A DNA stretch of 27,788 nt from an uncultured Clostridiaceae bacterium (GCA_905198755.1 CAJKDR010000005.1:1-27788); one strand, 5' to 3'; counted from the first letter of the stretch, positions 16,257-24,393 are shown. The notes: generated by a model from the letters alone, not told the origin. Translations and numbers: made by a program.

Positions 16257-16301
16257 AAAACATGGTTATCATAACAATAGGAGATGATAACCGTGTTTTT
16301 A
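16257..16301 (+). terminator. Terminator-like hairpin overlapping the spoIVB start
   Basis: Fifteen-base arms (16257-16271 and 16285-16299, one G-T pair) enclose a 13-base loop holding AGGAG (16279-16283). The T-run that follows encodes the first codons of SpoIVB. It can end the pilus transcript, and it also places the spoIVB ribosome binding site in a loop and its GTG start in the stem. Confidence 0.7.
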
Positions 16302-17603
16302 TTTTTTAATAAGATCCTACAATATAATGTATGGCCGGAAGACTCTGTCCGCCCGTATTTAAATTTTTTTAGCAAAAAAAATTTAATATTATTATTCATA
16401 ATTTTTTTGCTTTTAATATTATTAGCATATGTAACCAATATAACATCTATACCAGATAGTGTAATTTTGTTTGAGGATGATGAACTTAGTTTAGAGACAA
16501 TAGCAGGAGTAAAAATACAAGAAAAAAGTAATGATGCAATAGAAGCTTCTACTAAACTTAATGATGATAAAGTAAGCAATAATAGTTTGGATAATAAAAA
16601 AGAATATAATCTAAGTTTACTAGGAGTTAATTTAAAAACAATTACAGCAAATATAATTCCAGAAACAAGAGTAGTTCCATTAGGAGATCTGGTTGGATTA
16701 AAATTATATACAAAAGGAGTTCTGGTTGTTGGAATTAGTGAAATAAAAGGTGAAGATAATAAAACATATAAACCTTATGAAGAAGCAGGAATAGAACAGG
16801 GTGATAGCATAATAAAAATAAATGATGAAAAGATAGAATCTACAGAAGACTTATTAGAATGCGTTAGTAAAACAAATGGAAAAACAATGAATGTAACATA
16901 TATAAAGGGTGGAGAAGAAGTAGAAAAAACAATTACACCAGTAAAAACTTCTAAAAATACTTATAAATTAGGAATATGGGTAAGAGATGCAGGAGCGGGA
17001 GTTGGAACATTAAGTTTTTATGATGAAACAGCAAATACAATAGCATCATTAGGGCATGGAATACAAGATGTAGACACAGAAGAAATGTTAGAGATATCTT
17101 CTGGAGAATTTGTAACGGCAGAAATTGTAAACATAAAAAAAGGAGAAGAAAATAATCCAGGAAGAATAGAAGGGACAATCGAAGATTCTAAAAATTTAGG
17201 AACAGTTTATAGTAATACAAGATTTGGTGTATATGGAAAAATAAATAACAAAAATGAATTGAATATAGATACATCAAAAGCAATAAAAGTAGCATTACGA
17301 AATGAAATAAAAGAAGGAGATGCTAAAATAATATGTACATTAGAAGACGGAAAAAAAGAAGAATATAATGTAAGAATTCAGAAAATATTTAAAAACAACA
17401 ATGAAAATAATAAAAGTATGATAGTAAAAGTAACAGATGAGCGACTACTAGAAAAAACAGGAGGGATAATACAAGGAATGAGTGGTTCTCCAATAATACA
17501 AAATGGAAAAATGATAGGAGCACTAACACACGTATTAGTATCAGACCCAACAATGGGATATGGAGTATTTGCAGACCTAATGCTAAAAGAAATAGAAAAT
17601 TAA
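16293..17603 (+). CDS. spoIVB: SpoIVB serine protease (S55), sporulation signalling
   Basis: S55 peptidase that in Bacillus is made in the forespore and triggers pro-sigma-K processing in the mother cell. From GTG 16293 it has 436 residues: a membrane anchor at about 28-50, a PDZ domain (about 140-215, with AGIEQGDSIIKINDEKIES) and the peptidase domain. The catalytic triad is visible: H255 in SLGHGI, D382 in VTDERLL, S397 in QGMSGSPII, with D and S 15 residues apart as in B. subtilis. GTG 16293 is preferred because AGGAG lies nine bases upstream; ATG 16284 almost touches it. Unlike the Bacillus arrangement, spo0A does not follow. It lies after the pilus cluster without a visible promoter of its own. 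Confidence 0.92.
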   Translation: MFLFFNKILQYNVWPEDSVRPYLNFFSKKNLILLFIIFLLLILLAYVTNITSIPDSVILFEDDELSLETIAGVKIQEKSNDAIEASTKLNDDKVSNNSLDNKKEYNLSLLGVNLKTITANIIPETRVVPLGDLVGLKLYTKGVLVVGISEIKGEDNKTYKPYEEAGIEQGDSIIKINDEKIESTEDLLECVSKTNGKTMNVTYIKGGEEVEKTITPVKTSKNTYKLGIWVRDAGAGVGTLSFYDETANTIASLGHGIQDVDTEEMLEISSGEFVTAEIVNIKKGEENNPGRIEGTIEDSKNLGTVYSNTRFGVYGKINNKNELNIDTSKAIKVALRNEIKEGDAKIICTLEDGKKEEYNVRIQKIFKNNNENNKSMIVKVTDERLLEKTGGIIQGMSGSPIIQNGKMIGALTHVLVSDPTMGYGVFADLMLKEIEN

Positions 17604-17614
17604 AAAATGTATGC

Positions 17615-17748
17615 TTATAATTAATGATTAACTAGCGACACGGTGATGTAACACTTTTCTTTTGAACTTGTGAAAAAAGAAAATGTCTTACATCACGCAA
17701 GATGGAGCGAAATGCAAGACTATAAAAATTACTTCTCATTAATTATAA
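17615..17748. repeat. Inverted-repeat element between convergent genes
   Basis: TTATAATTAATGA at 17615-17627 is a perfect inverted repeat of TCATTAATTATAA at 17736-17748. Inside, GTGATGTAA (17643-17651) pairs with TTACATCAC (17688-17696), with further TTTTCTTT/AAAGAAAA pairing. The right outer arm covers the last codons of the XRE gene. No T-run follows the inner stem, so it is not a simple terminator. It may be a small non-autonomous element (MITE- or REP-like) or a long bidirectional hairpin. No clear target-site duplication is seen. Confidence 0.5.
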
Positions 17749-18055
17749 CTTTGGCAATATCATAAATAAGCTTTAATTTATCTGGTGGACAACCTTCTAA
17801 TAAATTTGAAAGATCCTTATTCAAATAATTATTAGAATTGCTACCAACGCCAGTTAAAACATCTCCTTCAGAAATATCCAATAAATCACATAATTGATTT
17901 AATCTATTTAAATTAACTTTGGCCTTACCTCTTTCAACTCTACTTAAAAAAGCAACAGAGACATCAATTTTTTCTGCAAGTTGCTCTTGAGTAAATCCTT
18001 TAGTAATTCTTGCTTTTTTTAATCTTTCACCAATAATGGAATAATCCAAAGACAT
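17729..18055 (-). CDS. XRE-family helix-turn-helix regulator
   Basis: 108 residues. HTH_3 domain at about 5-60: IGERLKKARITKGFTQEQLA, then the recognition helix region VSVAFLSRVERGKAKVNL. The C-terminal 45 residues are short and helical, perhaps for dimerisation. The start is placed at 18055 because GAAAGGATG lies just upstream; longer forms from 18076 would overlap this ribosome binding site. The upstream gap contains a long perfect palindrome, a possible operator. Its last codons lie in an inverted-repeat element. Target genes are unknown; the J-domain and C39 genes on the same strand are candidates. Confidence 0.85.
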   Translation of the reverse strand: MSLDYSIIGERLKKARITKGFTQEQLAEKIDVSVAFLSRVERGKAKVNLNRLNQLCDLLDISEGDVLTGVGSNSNNYLNKDLSNLLEGCPPDKLKLIYDIAKVIINEK

Positions 18056-18116
18056 ATAAATCATCCTTTCTAACATATAAAATATAGCATTACAATTTTA
18101 TATTTCACAGAAAGTT

Positions 18117-18153
18117 ATAGGTTAAATTATACTAATAGTATAATTTAACCTAT
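18117..18153. promoter_or_regulatory. Perfect 17-base palindrome upstream of the XRE gene
   Basis: 17-base arms (18117-18133 and 18137-18153) with a 3-base spacer, fully AT-rich and perfectly complementary. It lies between the J-domain gene and the XRE gene on the minus strand. It could be a hairpin ending the J-domain transcript, although no T-run follows on that strand, or an operator for the dimeric XRE regulator. Confidence 0.5.
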
Positions 18154-18171
18154 ATGTCTTTTATTATTCAA

Positions 18172-18786
18172 TTAATTAAGAATATTAAACAAAAATTTAA
18201 AACCTAGATTTTCTAGTAAAAAATTTCTAGTATAAGGAATAGTAAATAAAATTTTAAAAGTTAAATAAACTAAAGCAATAGTCAAAATAAATGCAATAAT
18301 ACTTTTAAGAAAATGTTTGACTCTAAATTTTAAAATATCTAAATAAGTAATTTTTCTACGAGTATAATGAATGTTGGGTTGCTCATTATAATAATTGTTT
18401 TGTGGTACAGTATTATTATAATATTGTTGAGAAGTATTATTAATATTTTGATTAACACGAGAAGTGTTAGAAACATTATTAACCTTACTTCTTAAATTAT
18501 TTACTTCATTGGCTAAAACTTGATTATCGTGTACAAGCTTATTATAATCTTCAACATCAACTTGAGGATTACTAATGTCTAGATTCTTATCATATTCTTT
18601 TCTTTTTTGCTCATTAGATAAAGTTTCATAAGCTTCACTAATTTGTTTAAATTTTTCTTCGGCTATATTTTTATCTTCAGTAGTAGTATCTGGATGATAT
18701 TTCTTAGCAAGAACTTTATAAGCTCTATTTATAACTTCTTGAGAAGCATTACGACTTACCTCTAACTCATCATAATAATTTTTCAT
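18172..18786 (-). CDS. Membrane-tethered J-domain protein
   Basis: 204 residues. An N-terminal J domain (about 1-67) has the HPD motif in KKYHPDTTTED and the usual ISEAYETLSNEQKRKEYD ending. A Gln/Asn-rich linker (about 75-145) follows, then one or two C-terminal membrane segments (about 160-200). It lacks the zinc-finger and substrate domains of DnaJ, so it is probably a specialised co-chaperone bringing DnaK to the membrane. GAAAGGATAG lies upstream of the start at 18786. It is not next to dnaK or grpE. Substrate unknown. Confidence 0.85.
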   Translation of the reverse strand: MKNYYDELEVSRNASQEVINRAYKVLAKKYHPDTTTEDKNIAEEKFKQISEAYETLSNEQKRKEYDKNLDISNPQVDVEDYNKLVHDNQVLANEVNNLRSKVNNVSNTSRVNQNINNTSQQYYNNTVPQNNYYNEQPNIHYTRRKITYLDILKFRVKHFLKSIIAFILTIALVYLTFKILFTIPYTRNFLLENLGFKFLFNILN

Positions 18787-18888
18787 TTTACTATCCTTTC
18801 ATTTACATACATTAATAATACCAAAAAAATAAAATATATGCAAATTGTAATTTGTCGAGTTGATAGAATTATGAATATTAGATAAGAT

Positions 18889-18911
18889 AAAGACAGCATA
18901 AAACTGTCTTT
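18889..18911 (-). terminator. Terminator of the C39-like peptidase gene
   Basis: AAAGACAG at 18889-18896 and CTGTCTTT at 18904-18911 form an 8-base stem with a 7-base loop. Read on the minus strand it overlaps the stop codon and is followed by a T-rich stretch. Confidence 0.7.
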
Positions 18912-19659
18912 AATTATAACTTTCTATATATAAAGCTTTTGCAATATAAGGAGTTATTTCTTTAAATTTATACCAACCTGAACTTTTGCTGTCATTTTTT
19001 CCACCGTTAGGGTTTGAAATATACACCATATCTTTATCATCAGTTGCCAGTAGAACCATATAATGTGATGCAGTAGTCCAACGATTATCGTGAGGTTGAT
19101 TCCATACACAAATTAAGACAGGTCTATTGGTTTCTAAATGCTCTTGTAATTTTTCTTTAGACAAATGAACACTATCATAATAAAAATCTGTATTTTTAAT
19201 ATTAAATGTATTGGATAATTCTTTTGAAAGTTTATCATAATCTAATACAGGATAATATTTTTGTCTAAGATCTTCAGGAGTATATTTTTGATTATATCCA
19301 CTTAAAATGGTTGCAAGTGCAGTAATACCACAACCATTTTCTGCCATAGTGCCACCCCAATATTGATTATTACTCCAAGAAGAATCATTATTTTGTTTAT
19401 ACTCAATATATGTTTTTTTATGATTTTCAATAGTTGTAAATGTAGTGAAATAACCATCTTTATTTTTTACTTTTTCTTGTCCTATTCCAGAATAATTTTT
19501 ATTTAAATCTTGTTTGATTGTTTTATATTCTGAAGAGTTAGTTATTTTAGAAATAAATCTATTCAAATTATAAGATATGTTGTTAAATGAAGTGTTCCTA
19601 AAAAATAGATATATTCCTAAAATTATTATCAAAAGTATTATTATTCTTTTTTTCTTCAT
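18910..19659 (-). CDS. C39-like cysteine peptidase, membrane-anchored
   Basis: 249 residues: an N-terminal membrane segment (about 4-20), then an extracytoplasmic peptidase_C39_2-like domain. The catalytic residues are visible in order: C110 in AENGCGITALATILSGY, H199 in TTASHYMVLLAT and N216 in YISNPNGG. Related domains cleave peptides or act on surface substrates; the target here is unknown. There is no ABC transporter next to it, so it is unlikely to be bacteriocin export. AGGAGG precedes the start at 19659. It is divergent from the two-component operon, so regulation by that system is possible. Confidence 0.82.
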   Translation of the reverse strand: MKKKRIIILLIIILGIYLFFRNTSFNNISYNLNRFISKITNSSEYKTIKQDLNKNYSGIGQEKVKNKDGYFTTFTTIENHKKTYIEYKQNNDSSWSNNQYWGGTMAENGCGITALATILSGYNQKYTPEDLRQKYYPVLDYDKLSKELSNTFNIKNTDFYYDSVHLSKEKLQEHLETNRPVLICVWNQPHDNRWTTASHYMVLLATDDKDMVYISNPNGGKNDSKSSGWYKFKEITPYIAKALYIESYN

Positions 19660-19741
19660 TTAATTTCCTCCTCTTTCTTGTAACATGTTTATATTATAGA
19701 ACTGAATGAAAAAATAAGTTTTAAGAAATGATTAAATAAAT

Positions 19742-19801
19742 CTTAACATTTCCTTACATTAGAAAAGAGTTATAGAAAATATTAAATAAATATGGTAAAA
19801 T
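19742..19801 (+). promoter_or_regulatory. Promoter and OmpR-type direct repeats before the response regulator
   Basis: CTTAACATTTC (19742-19752) and CTTACATTAGA (19753-19763) are imperfect repeats in an 11-base register, like binding sites of PhoB/OmpR regulators. They lie just upstream of a weak -35 (TAGAAA 19773-19778) and a -10 (TAAAAT 19796-19801) spaced by 17. This suggests activation, perhaps autoregulation, by the adjacent regulator. Confidence 0.45.
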
Positions 19802-19825
19802 ACAAGAGATAGAAAAGAGGAAAAA

Positions 19826-20509
19826 ATGAATATTTTAGTGTTAGATGATGAAAGAGAAATTGCAGATTTAGTGGAAGTTTATTTGAAAAATGAGAATTAC
19901 AATGTTTTTAAATTTTACGATGCTAAAGAAGCAATAAATTGTATAGAAAGCCAAAAATTAGACTTTGCTATTTTAGATGTAATGGTAAAAGATGTTGATG
20001 GATTTAAAATATGTAAAAGAATAAGAGATAAAGGCTTAAATTTTCCAGTAATAATGCTAACAGCAAAAATTGAAGATAGAGATAAAATAGAAGGCTTAAC
20101 TTTGGGAGCTGATGACTATATTACGAAACCTTTTAATCCATTAGAATTGATGGCAAGAGTAAAATCAGCATATAGAAGATACACAAAATACAATGAAAAA
20201 AGTGAAGAAAATATTATTTATATAGATGGATTAGAAATAGATCAAGATAAACACATTTGTAGATTATATGAAACGCAAGTTGAATTAACACCTATGGAAT
20301 TTGATATATTATTATATTTAGCACAAAAAAGAGGAAATGTAGTAAGTTCAGAAGAACTATTTGAAAAAGTGTGGAAAGAAAAATATTTAGAAAATAATAA
20401 TACTGTAATGGTGCATATTAGAAGAATAAGAGGAAAATTGAAGGAAGATACAAAAAATCCTAAGTTTATAAAAACAGTATGGGGAGTTGGATATAAAATT
20501 GAAAAATAA
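19826..20509 (+). CDS. OmpR/PhoB-family response regulator
   Basis: 227 residues. A receiver domain (1-115) has acidic D7/D8, phosphoacceptor D51 in AILDVMVKDVDG and the conserved lysine in DDYITKPF. A winged-helix DNA-binding domain (about 130-225) ends in the typical HIRRIRGKL and VWGVGYKIEK. It is cotranscribed with, and overlaps, the histidine kinase gene. The family resembles VanR-like regulators of envelope responses; the signal is unknown. Confidence 0.92.
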   Translation: MNILVLDDEREIADLVEVYLKNENYNVFKFYDAKEAINCIESQKLDFAILDVMVKDVDGFKICKRIRDKGLNFPVIMLTAKIEDRDKIEGLTLGADDYITKPFNPLELMARVKSAYRRYTKYNEKSEENIIYIDGLEIDQDKHICRLYETQVELTPMEFDILLYLAQKRGNVVSSEELFEKVWKEKYLENNNTVMVHIRRIRGKLKEDTKNPKFIKTVWGVGYKIEK

Positions 20510-21587
20510 AGAATTGTTTAAAGAAAAAATGAAATTAGTAGGTCCGTTAACTCTTAGAATTGTAGTTTACTACATTATAGCAATAATTTTCTATGTAGTA
20601 GTTTTAGATTGGTTTTTAGGGAATTTTTTAGGAAATACTTTATATAAACTAAATTACGAATTATATTATTGGTGTGTTAATAGTAAAGAGGTTATTTTTG
20701 TTTTATACATGATAGTTATTTTAGTGGTTGCTTTATATAGATTTTTTTCTAAGAAAGTTGATAATATAGAAAAATTATATAAATCATTAAATAGCATTTT
20801 GAATGAAGATAATCAAAACATAGAATTACCTAATGAAATGACTAAATTTTCGGAAAAGTTAAATAAAATTAAATATGAATATATTTTAAGTACAAAAAGA
20901 GCAAAGGAAGCAGAACAAAAGAAAAATGATTTAATAATGTATATGGCTCACGACTTAAAAACTCCTCTTACATCAGTTATAGGTTATTTATCATTACTTA
21001 ATGAAGAAAAAGAAATATCTAAAGAGTTGCAAAATAAGTATATGAAAATAGCACTTGATAAGTCATTGAGATTAGAGGATCTCACTAATCAATTTTTTGA
21101 AATAACTAGATACAATTTGAATGATATGCCTATAAACAAAACAAATATAGATTTGGTAATGTTATTAGAACAGTTAATAGAAGAATTTTATCCAATGTTA
21201 GAAGAAAAATATTTAAAGTTAGATATAAATAAACCAGAAGTTTTAATGTATATTGCAGATGGTGATAAAATAGCGAGAGCATTTGGAAATTTGATAAAAA
21301 ATGCTATTAATTATAGTTATGAAAATACTGTCATTACAATAAATATGATTGAAAATGAAAATGATATAGAAATTGTATTTAAAAATAAAGGAGCTACTAT
21401 TCCTAAGTACAAACTTGAAAAAATATTTGATAAATTTTACAGAGGAGATGAATCAAGGCAAACAAATAATGGTGGTACAGGATTAGGACTTGCAATAACA
21501 AAAGAAATAATAGAATTGCACAATGGAACAATTTGTGTAAAAAGTAATGATGAAATTATAGAATTTCAAATTATATTGAAAAAGTGA
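20499..21587 (+). CDS. VanS-like sensor histidine kinase
   Basis: About 362 residues from TTG 20499. It has two membrane segments (about 18-38 and 66-80) with a short outer loop and no HAMP of clear type, then a dimerisation domain with H151 in MAHDLKTPLTSVIGY. The catalytic domain has the N box (NLIKNAINYS), the F box (FDKFYRGDES) and the G box (GGTGLGLAI). The start is uncertain: TTG 20499 lies 12 bases after GGGGAG, and TTG 20487 or ATG 20529 are alternatives. Overlap with the regulator gene implies coupled translation. No resistance genes are nearby. Confidence 0.88.
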   Translation: MKNKELFKEKMKLVGPLTLRIVVYYIIAIIFYVVVLDWFLGNFLGNTLYKLNYELYYWCVNSKEVIFVLYMIVILVVALYRFFSKKVDNIEKLYKSLNSILNEDNQNIELPNEMTKFSEKLNKIKYEYILSTKRAKEAEQKKNDLIMYMAHDLKTPLTSVIGYLSLLNEEKEISKELQNKYMKIALDKSLRLEDLTNQFFEITRYNLNDMPINKTNIDLVMLLEQLIEEFYPMLEEKYLKLDINKPEVLMYIADGDKIARAFGNLIKNAINYSYENTVITINMIENENDIEIVFKNKGATIPKYKLEKIFDKFYRGDESRQTNNGGTGLGLAITKEIIELHNGTICVKSNDEIIEFQIILKK

Positions 21588-21630
21588 TATTATAAAGAGA
21601 AAGATAAATTACAATTTATAAAATAAATAC

Positions 21631-21658
21631 TTGAAAAAAATTTTATATATGGTAAAAT
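21631..21658 (+). promoter_or_regulatory. Promoter of ruvA-rarA
   Basis: TTGAAA at 21631-21636, 16-base spacer, TAAAAT at 21653-21658. A TAAATTACAATTTA palindrome-like element lies just upstream, at about 21605-21618. Confidence 0.65.
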
Positions 21659-21691
21659 GAAATAAGAAAATTTGTTTGATAGGAGATAATA

Positions 21692-22294
21692 ATGTTTGCA
21701 TATATAAAAGGAATTTTGGAAGAAAAATCAAGTAATTATGTGGTTGTTGAAACTGCTGGAATAGGATACAAAATATTTATGGGAGAGACAGCTATAAACA
21801 CCATAGGTGAAATAGGTGAGAAAGTAAAAGTCTACACACATTACCATGTAAGAGAAGATGACATAAGCTTATATGGATTTAAAACAAATGAAGAACTAAG
21901 GATGTTTGAACTTTTAATATCAGTAAGTGGAGTTGGAGCAAAATCAGCTTTGGTTACACTTTCTAATATAGAGCCATCAAGTTTTGCATTAGCAGTTATA
22001 ACAAACGATACATCAAAGCTTGTTAAAATTCCAGGAATAGGTGCAAAAACAGCTGCAAGAATTATTTTAGAATTAAAAGACAAACTAAAAAATGAACAAG
22101 CAATTTCAAATGGAAATAAAGAAATAAAAACAGTTGTAATAGATAATCAAAAAATTGAAGAGGCAGTATCTGCACTACAAGTGTTAGGATATAATAAAAA
22201 AGAAATAGAAAAATCATTAGAAACAATAGATGTAAATTCATTAGAATTAGAAGAAATTATAAAGCAAGGACTAATATCATTGTCAAAGAGATAA
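21692..22294 (+). CDS. ruvA: Holliday junction branch migration protein RuvA
   Basis: 200 residues, the normal RuvA length. It has an N-terminal OB-fold domain (MFAYIKGILEEKSSNYVVVE), helix-hairpin-helix motifs (LISVSGVGAKSAL, LVKIPGIGAKTAARIILELK) and a C-terminal domain III that contacts RuvB. It binds Holliday junctions as a tetramer. Usually ruvB follows; here rarA does, 16 bases downstream, so ruvB must be elsewhere. TAGGAG precedes ATG 21692. Confidence 0.95.
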   Translation: MFAYIKGILEEKSSNYVVVETAGIGYKIFMGETAINTIGEIGEKVKVYTHYHVREDDISLYGFKTNEELRMFELLISVSGVGAKSALVTLSNIEPSSFALAVITNDTSKLVKIPGIGAKTAARIILELKDKLKNEQAISNGNKEIKTVVIDNQKIEEAVSALQVLGYNKKEIEKSLETIDVNSLELEEIIKQGLISLSKR

Positions 22295-22310
22295 TGGAAA
22301 GGTGGCAGAT

Positions 22311-23552
22311 ATGGAATTTGATAAACCATTAGCATATAGAATGAGACCAAGAAACTTAGATGAATATGTAGGACAAGAACATATATTAGGAAAAGATAAA
22401 ATTTTATATAGAACAATAAAAGCAGATAGATTATCAAGTATAATATTATTTGGACCTCCAGGGTGTGGAAAAACATCACTGGCAAGAGTTATAAGTGAAA
22501 CTACTAAATATAAATTTACAAAATTGAATGCAGTAACATCTGGAGTAGCAGATATAAAAAAAGTTATAGAAGAAGCTAAAAATCCTTTTTTAAATCCAAC
22601 AGGAAAATGTATATTATTTATAGACGAAATACATAGATTTAATAAACTGCAACAAGATGCTTTGCTACCATTTGTAGAAAATGGAACAGTAATTCTAATA
22701 GGAGCAACAACAGAAAATCCATATTTTGAAGTAAACAAAGCTCTTATATCTAGGTCAATGGTATTTAAGCTAGAACCTTTAAAAAAAGAAGATATATTAA
22801 AGGTATTAAAAATGTCATTAGAAAGAAAAGATGGCTTAGGAGAATATAATATAGAGATAAGTGAAGAAACATTATCTAAAATAGCAGAAATATCATCAGG
22901 GGATGTAAGAACAGCACTAAATGGACTAGAAATTGCAGTACTAACAACAAATATGGATAGAAATGGCAAAATAAAAATTACAAATGAAATAGCAGCAGAA
23001 AGTATGCAAAGAAAAAAGGCAATATTTGATAAAGATGGAGAAAGTCACTATGATAATATAAGTGCATTTATAAAATCAATGAGGGGAAGTGACCCAGATG
23101 CAACAGTTTTTTATCTTGCTAGAGCACTAGATGCAGGGGAAGACCCAATGTTCTTAGCAAGGAGAATAGTAATAGCAGCATCAGAAGATGTGGGAATGGC
23201 AAATCCTAATGCACTAATTGTGGCCAACTCTGCAATGCAAGCAGTACACTTGGTAGGAATGCCAGAAGCAAGAATAATTTTATCGGAAGCTGCTATATAT
23301 GTAGCAACATCAAAAAAATCCAATGCATCATATTTAGCAATAAATAAAGCATTGGAAGATGTAAAGACAAAAGATACAGGTGAAGTTCCAATGCACATAA
23401 GAAATGCACCAATAGAAGGAATGGAAACATTAGGATATCATGAAGGATATAAGTATCCACATGATTATCCAGGACATGTAGTAGAACAACAATACTTACC
23501 AGACAAAATGCTAGGAACCAAATACTATATAAAAGATGAAAATATAGAATAA
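22311..23552 (+). CDS. rarA: RarA/MgsA AAA+ replication-associated ATPase
   Basis: 413 residues. AAA+ ATPase acting at stalled or damaged replication forks. Walker A GPPGCGKTS at 48-56; Walker B ILFIDEIHRF with D105/E106; sensor-1 region ILIGATTENPYFEVN; and the C-terminal MgsA tetramerisation domain with the family ending (HIRNAPIEGMETLGYHEGYK, YLPD). The N-terminus PLAYRMRPRNLDEYVGQ separates it from RuvB. ATG 22311 is chosen because AAAGGTGG fits it; GTG 22302 overlaps that site. It is the second gene of the ruvA unit and ends with a terminator. Confidence 0.94.
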   Translation: MEFDKPLAYRMRPRNLDEYVGQEHILGKDKILYRTIKADRLSSIILFGPPGCGKTSLARVISETTKYKFTKLNAVTSGVADIKKVIEEAKNPFLNPTGKCILFIDEIHRFNKLQQDALLPFVENGTVILIGATTENPYFEVNKALISRSMVFKLEPLKKEDILKVLKMSLERKDGLGEYNIEISEETLSKIAEISSGDVRTALNGLEIAVLTTNMDRNGKIKITNEIAAESMQRKKAIFDKDGESHYDNISAFIKSMRGSDPDATVFYLARALDAGEDPMFLARRIVIAASEDVGMANPNALIVANSAMQAVHLVGMPEARIILSEAAIYVATSKKSNASYLAINKALEDVKTKDTGEVPMHIRNAPIEGMETLGYHEGYKYPHDYPGHVVEQQYLPDKMLGTKYYIKDENIE

Positions 23553-23557
23553 AAAAT

Positions 23558-23598
23558 AAAAAAACTCTAAAACTATAAATATGTTTAGAGTTTTTTTT
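23558..23598 (+). terminator. Terminator after rarA, overlapping the next start
   Basis: AAACTCTAAA-type left arm (23558-23571) pairs with TTTAGAGTTTTTTTT (23584-23598). The ATG of the next gene (23581-23583) lies in the loop. Confidence 0.8.
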
Positions 23599-23946
23599 GA
23601 TAATTGGAAAAAAATATGTATAGGAATTTTAGCAGGAATAGTGAGTGGGCTGTTTGCAACAGGTGGAGGAATGATATTAGTTCCAGCCTTTATGCACATA
23701 TTAAAAATGAAAGATGTGGAAGCAAGAGCTACATCTGTAGCGTGCATATTACCGTTGGTGGTAGTGAGTGGAATATTTTATTATAAAAATCACTATATAG
23801 ATTGGAAAATAGGAATGCTATGTGCAATAGGAGGAATAGCAGGAGGCATTGTAGGAGCAAAACTATTAAACAAATTACCAACTAAGTATTTAAAAATTGC
23901 ATTCACAGCATTTTTAATTTATGCATCATACAGAATGATTGTTTAA
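23581..23946 (+). CDS. Half-size TauE/SafE (TSUP) permease, first half
   Basis: 121 residues, about four membrane segments, starting with the TSUP signature GILAGIVSGLFATGGGMILVP. Full TSUP transporters (anion/sulfite export, about 250 residues) have two such halves. Here they are two separate genes, this one and 24001-24393, presumably forming a heterodimer. The start is odd: ATG 23581 is the only in-frame start, has no ribosome binding site and sits in the loop of the rarA terminator. Substrate is not predictable. Confidence 0.78.
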   Translation: MFRVFFDNWKKICIGILAGIVSGLFATGGGMILVPAFMHILKMKDVEARATSVACILPLVVVSGIFYYKNHYIDWKIGMLCAIGGIAGGIVGAKLLNKLPTKYLKIAFTAFLIYASYRMIV

Positions 23947-24000
23947 TGCAATTATCATGGAGGTTAATATGTAAATTATAATAAAAGGAGAACAACTATA

Positions 24001-24393
24001 ATGTTAGAAACGTTAATTGGATTTATTTCTGGAATAGTAAGTGGCACTGGTATGGGGGGAGGAACTATTTTAATATTATGCTTGTCAATTTTTTTAGAAA
24101 TAAATCAAAAAACAGCACAAGCAACGAATTTAATATTCTTTATTCCAACATCAATAGCAGCAATATATATAAACATGAAACAAAAAAATATTAATATTAA
24201 ACTTGCTAAACAAATAATATTTTGGGGAATAATTGGCACAATAATAGGTGCTTTAATTGCACAAAAAATAAATGTTACAGTACTTAAAAAAATGTTTGGG
24301 ATTTTCCTCGCAATAATAGCAATTCATGAAATATATCTGTTAATTAAAGAGTATATATTTTATAAAAATGGAAAGGATAAAATCAAAGAATGA
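24001..24393 (+). CDS. Half-size TauE/SafE (TSUP) permease, second half
   Basis: 130 residues, about four membrane segments, with the half-signature GFISGIVSGTGMGGGTILIL. It has a strong AAAGGAG site before ATG 24001. It pairs with the preceding half-size permease 54 bases upstream; the two probably assemble into one transporter. The basic C-terminal tail (YKNGKDKIKE) suggests a cytoplasmic end. Confidence 0.82.
   Translation: MLETLIGFISGIVSGTGMGGGTILILCLSIFLEINQKTAQATNLIFFIPTSIAAIYINMKQKNINIKLAKQIIFWGIIGTIIGALIAQKINVTVLKKMFGIFLAIIAIHEIYLLIKEYIFYKNGKDKIKE

Noticed and set aside
22283..22969. Long open frame on the minus strand opposite rarA
   Set aside because: It lies fully against a well-supported RarA gene, has no ribosome binding site and reads as low-complexity Ser/Phe/Ile sequence, a mirror of AT-rich codons.
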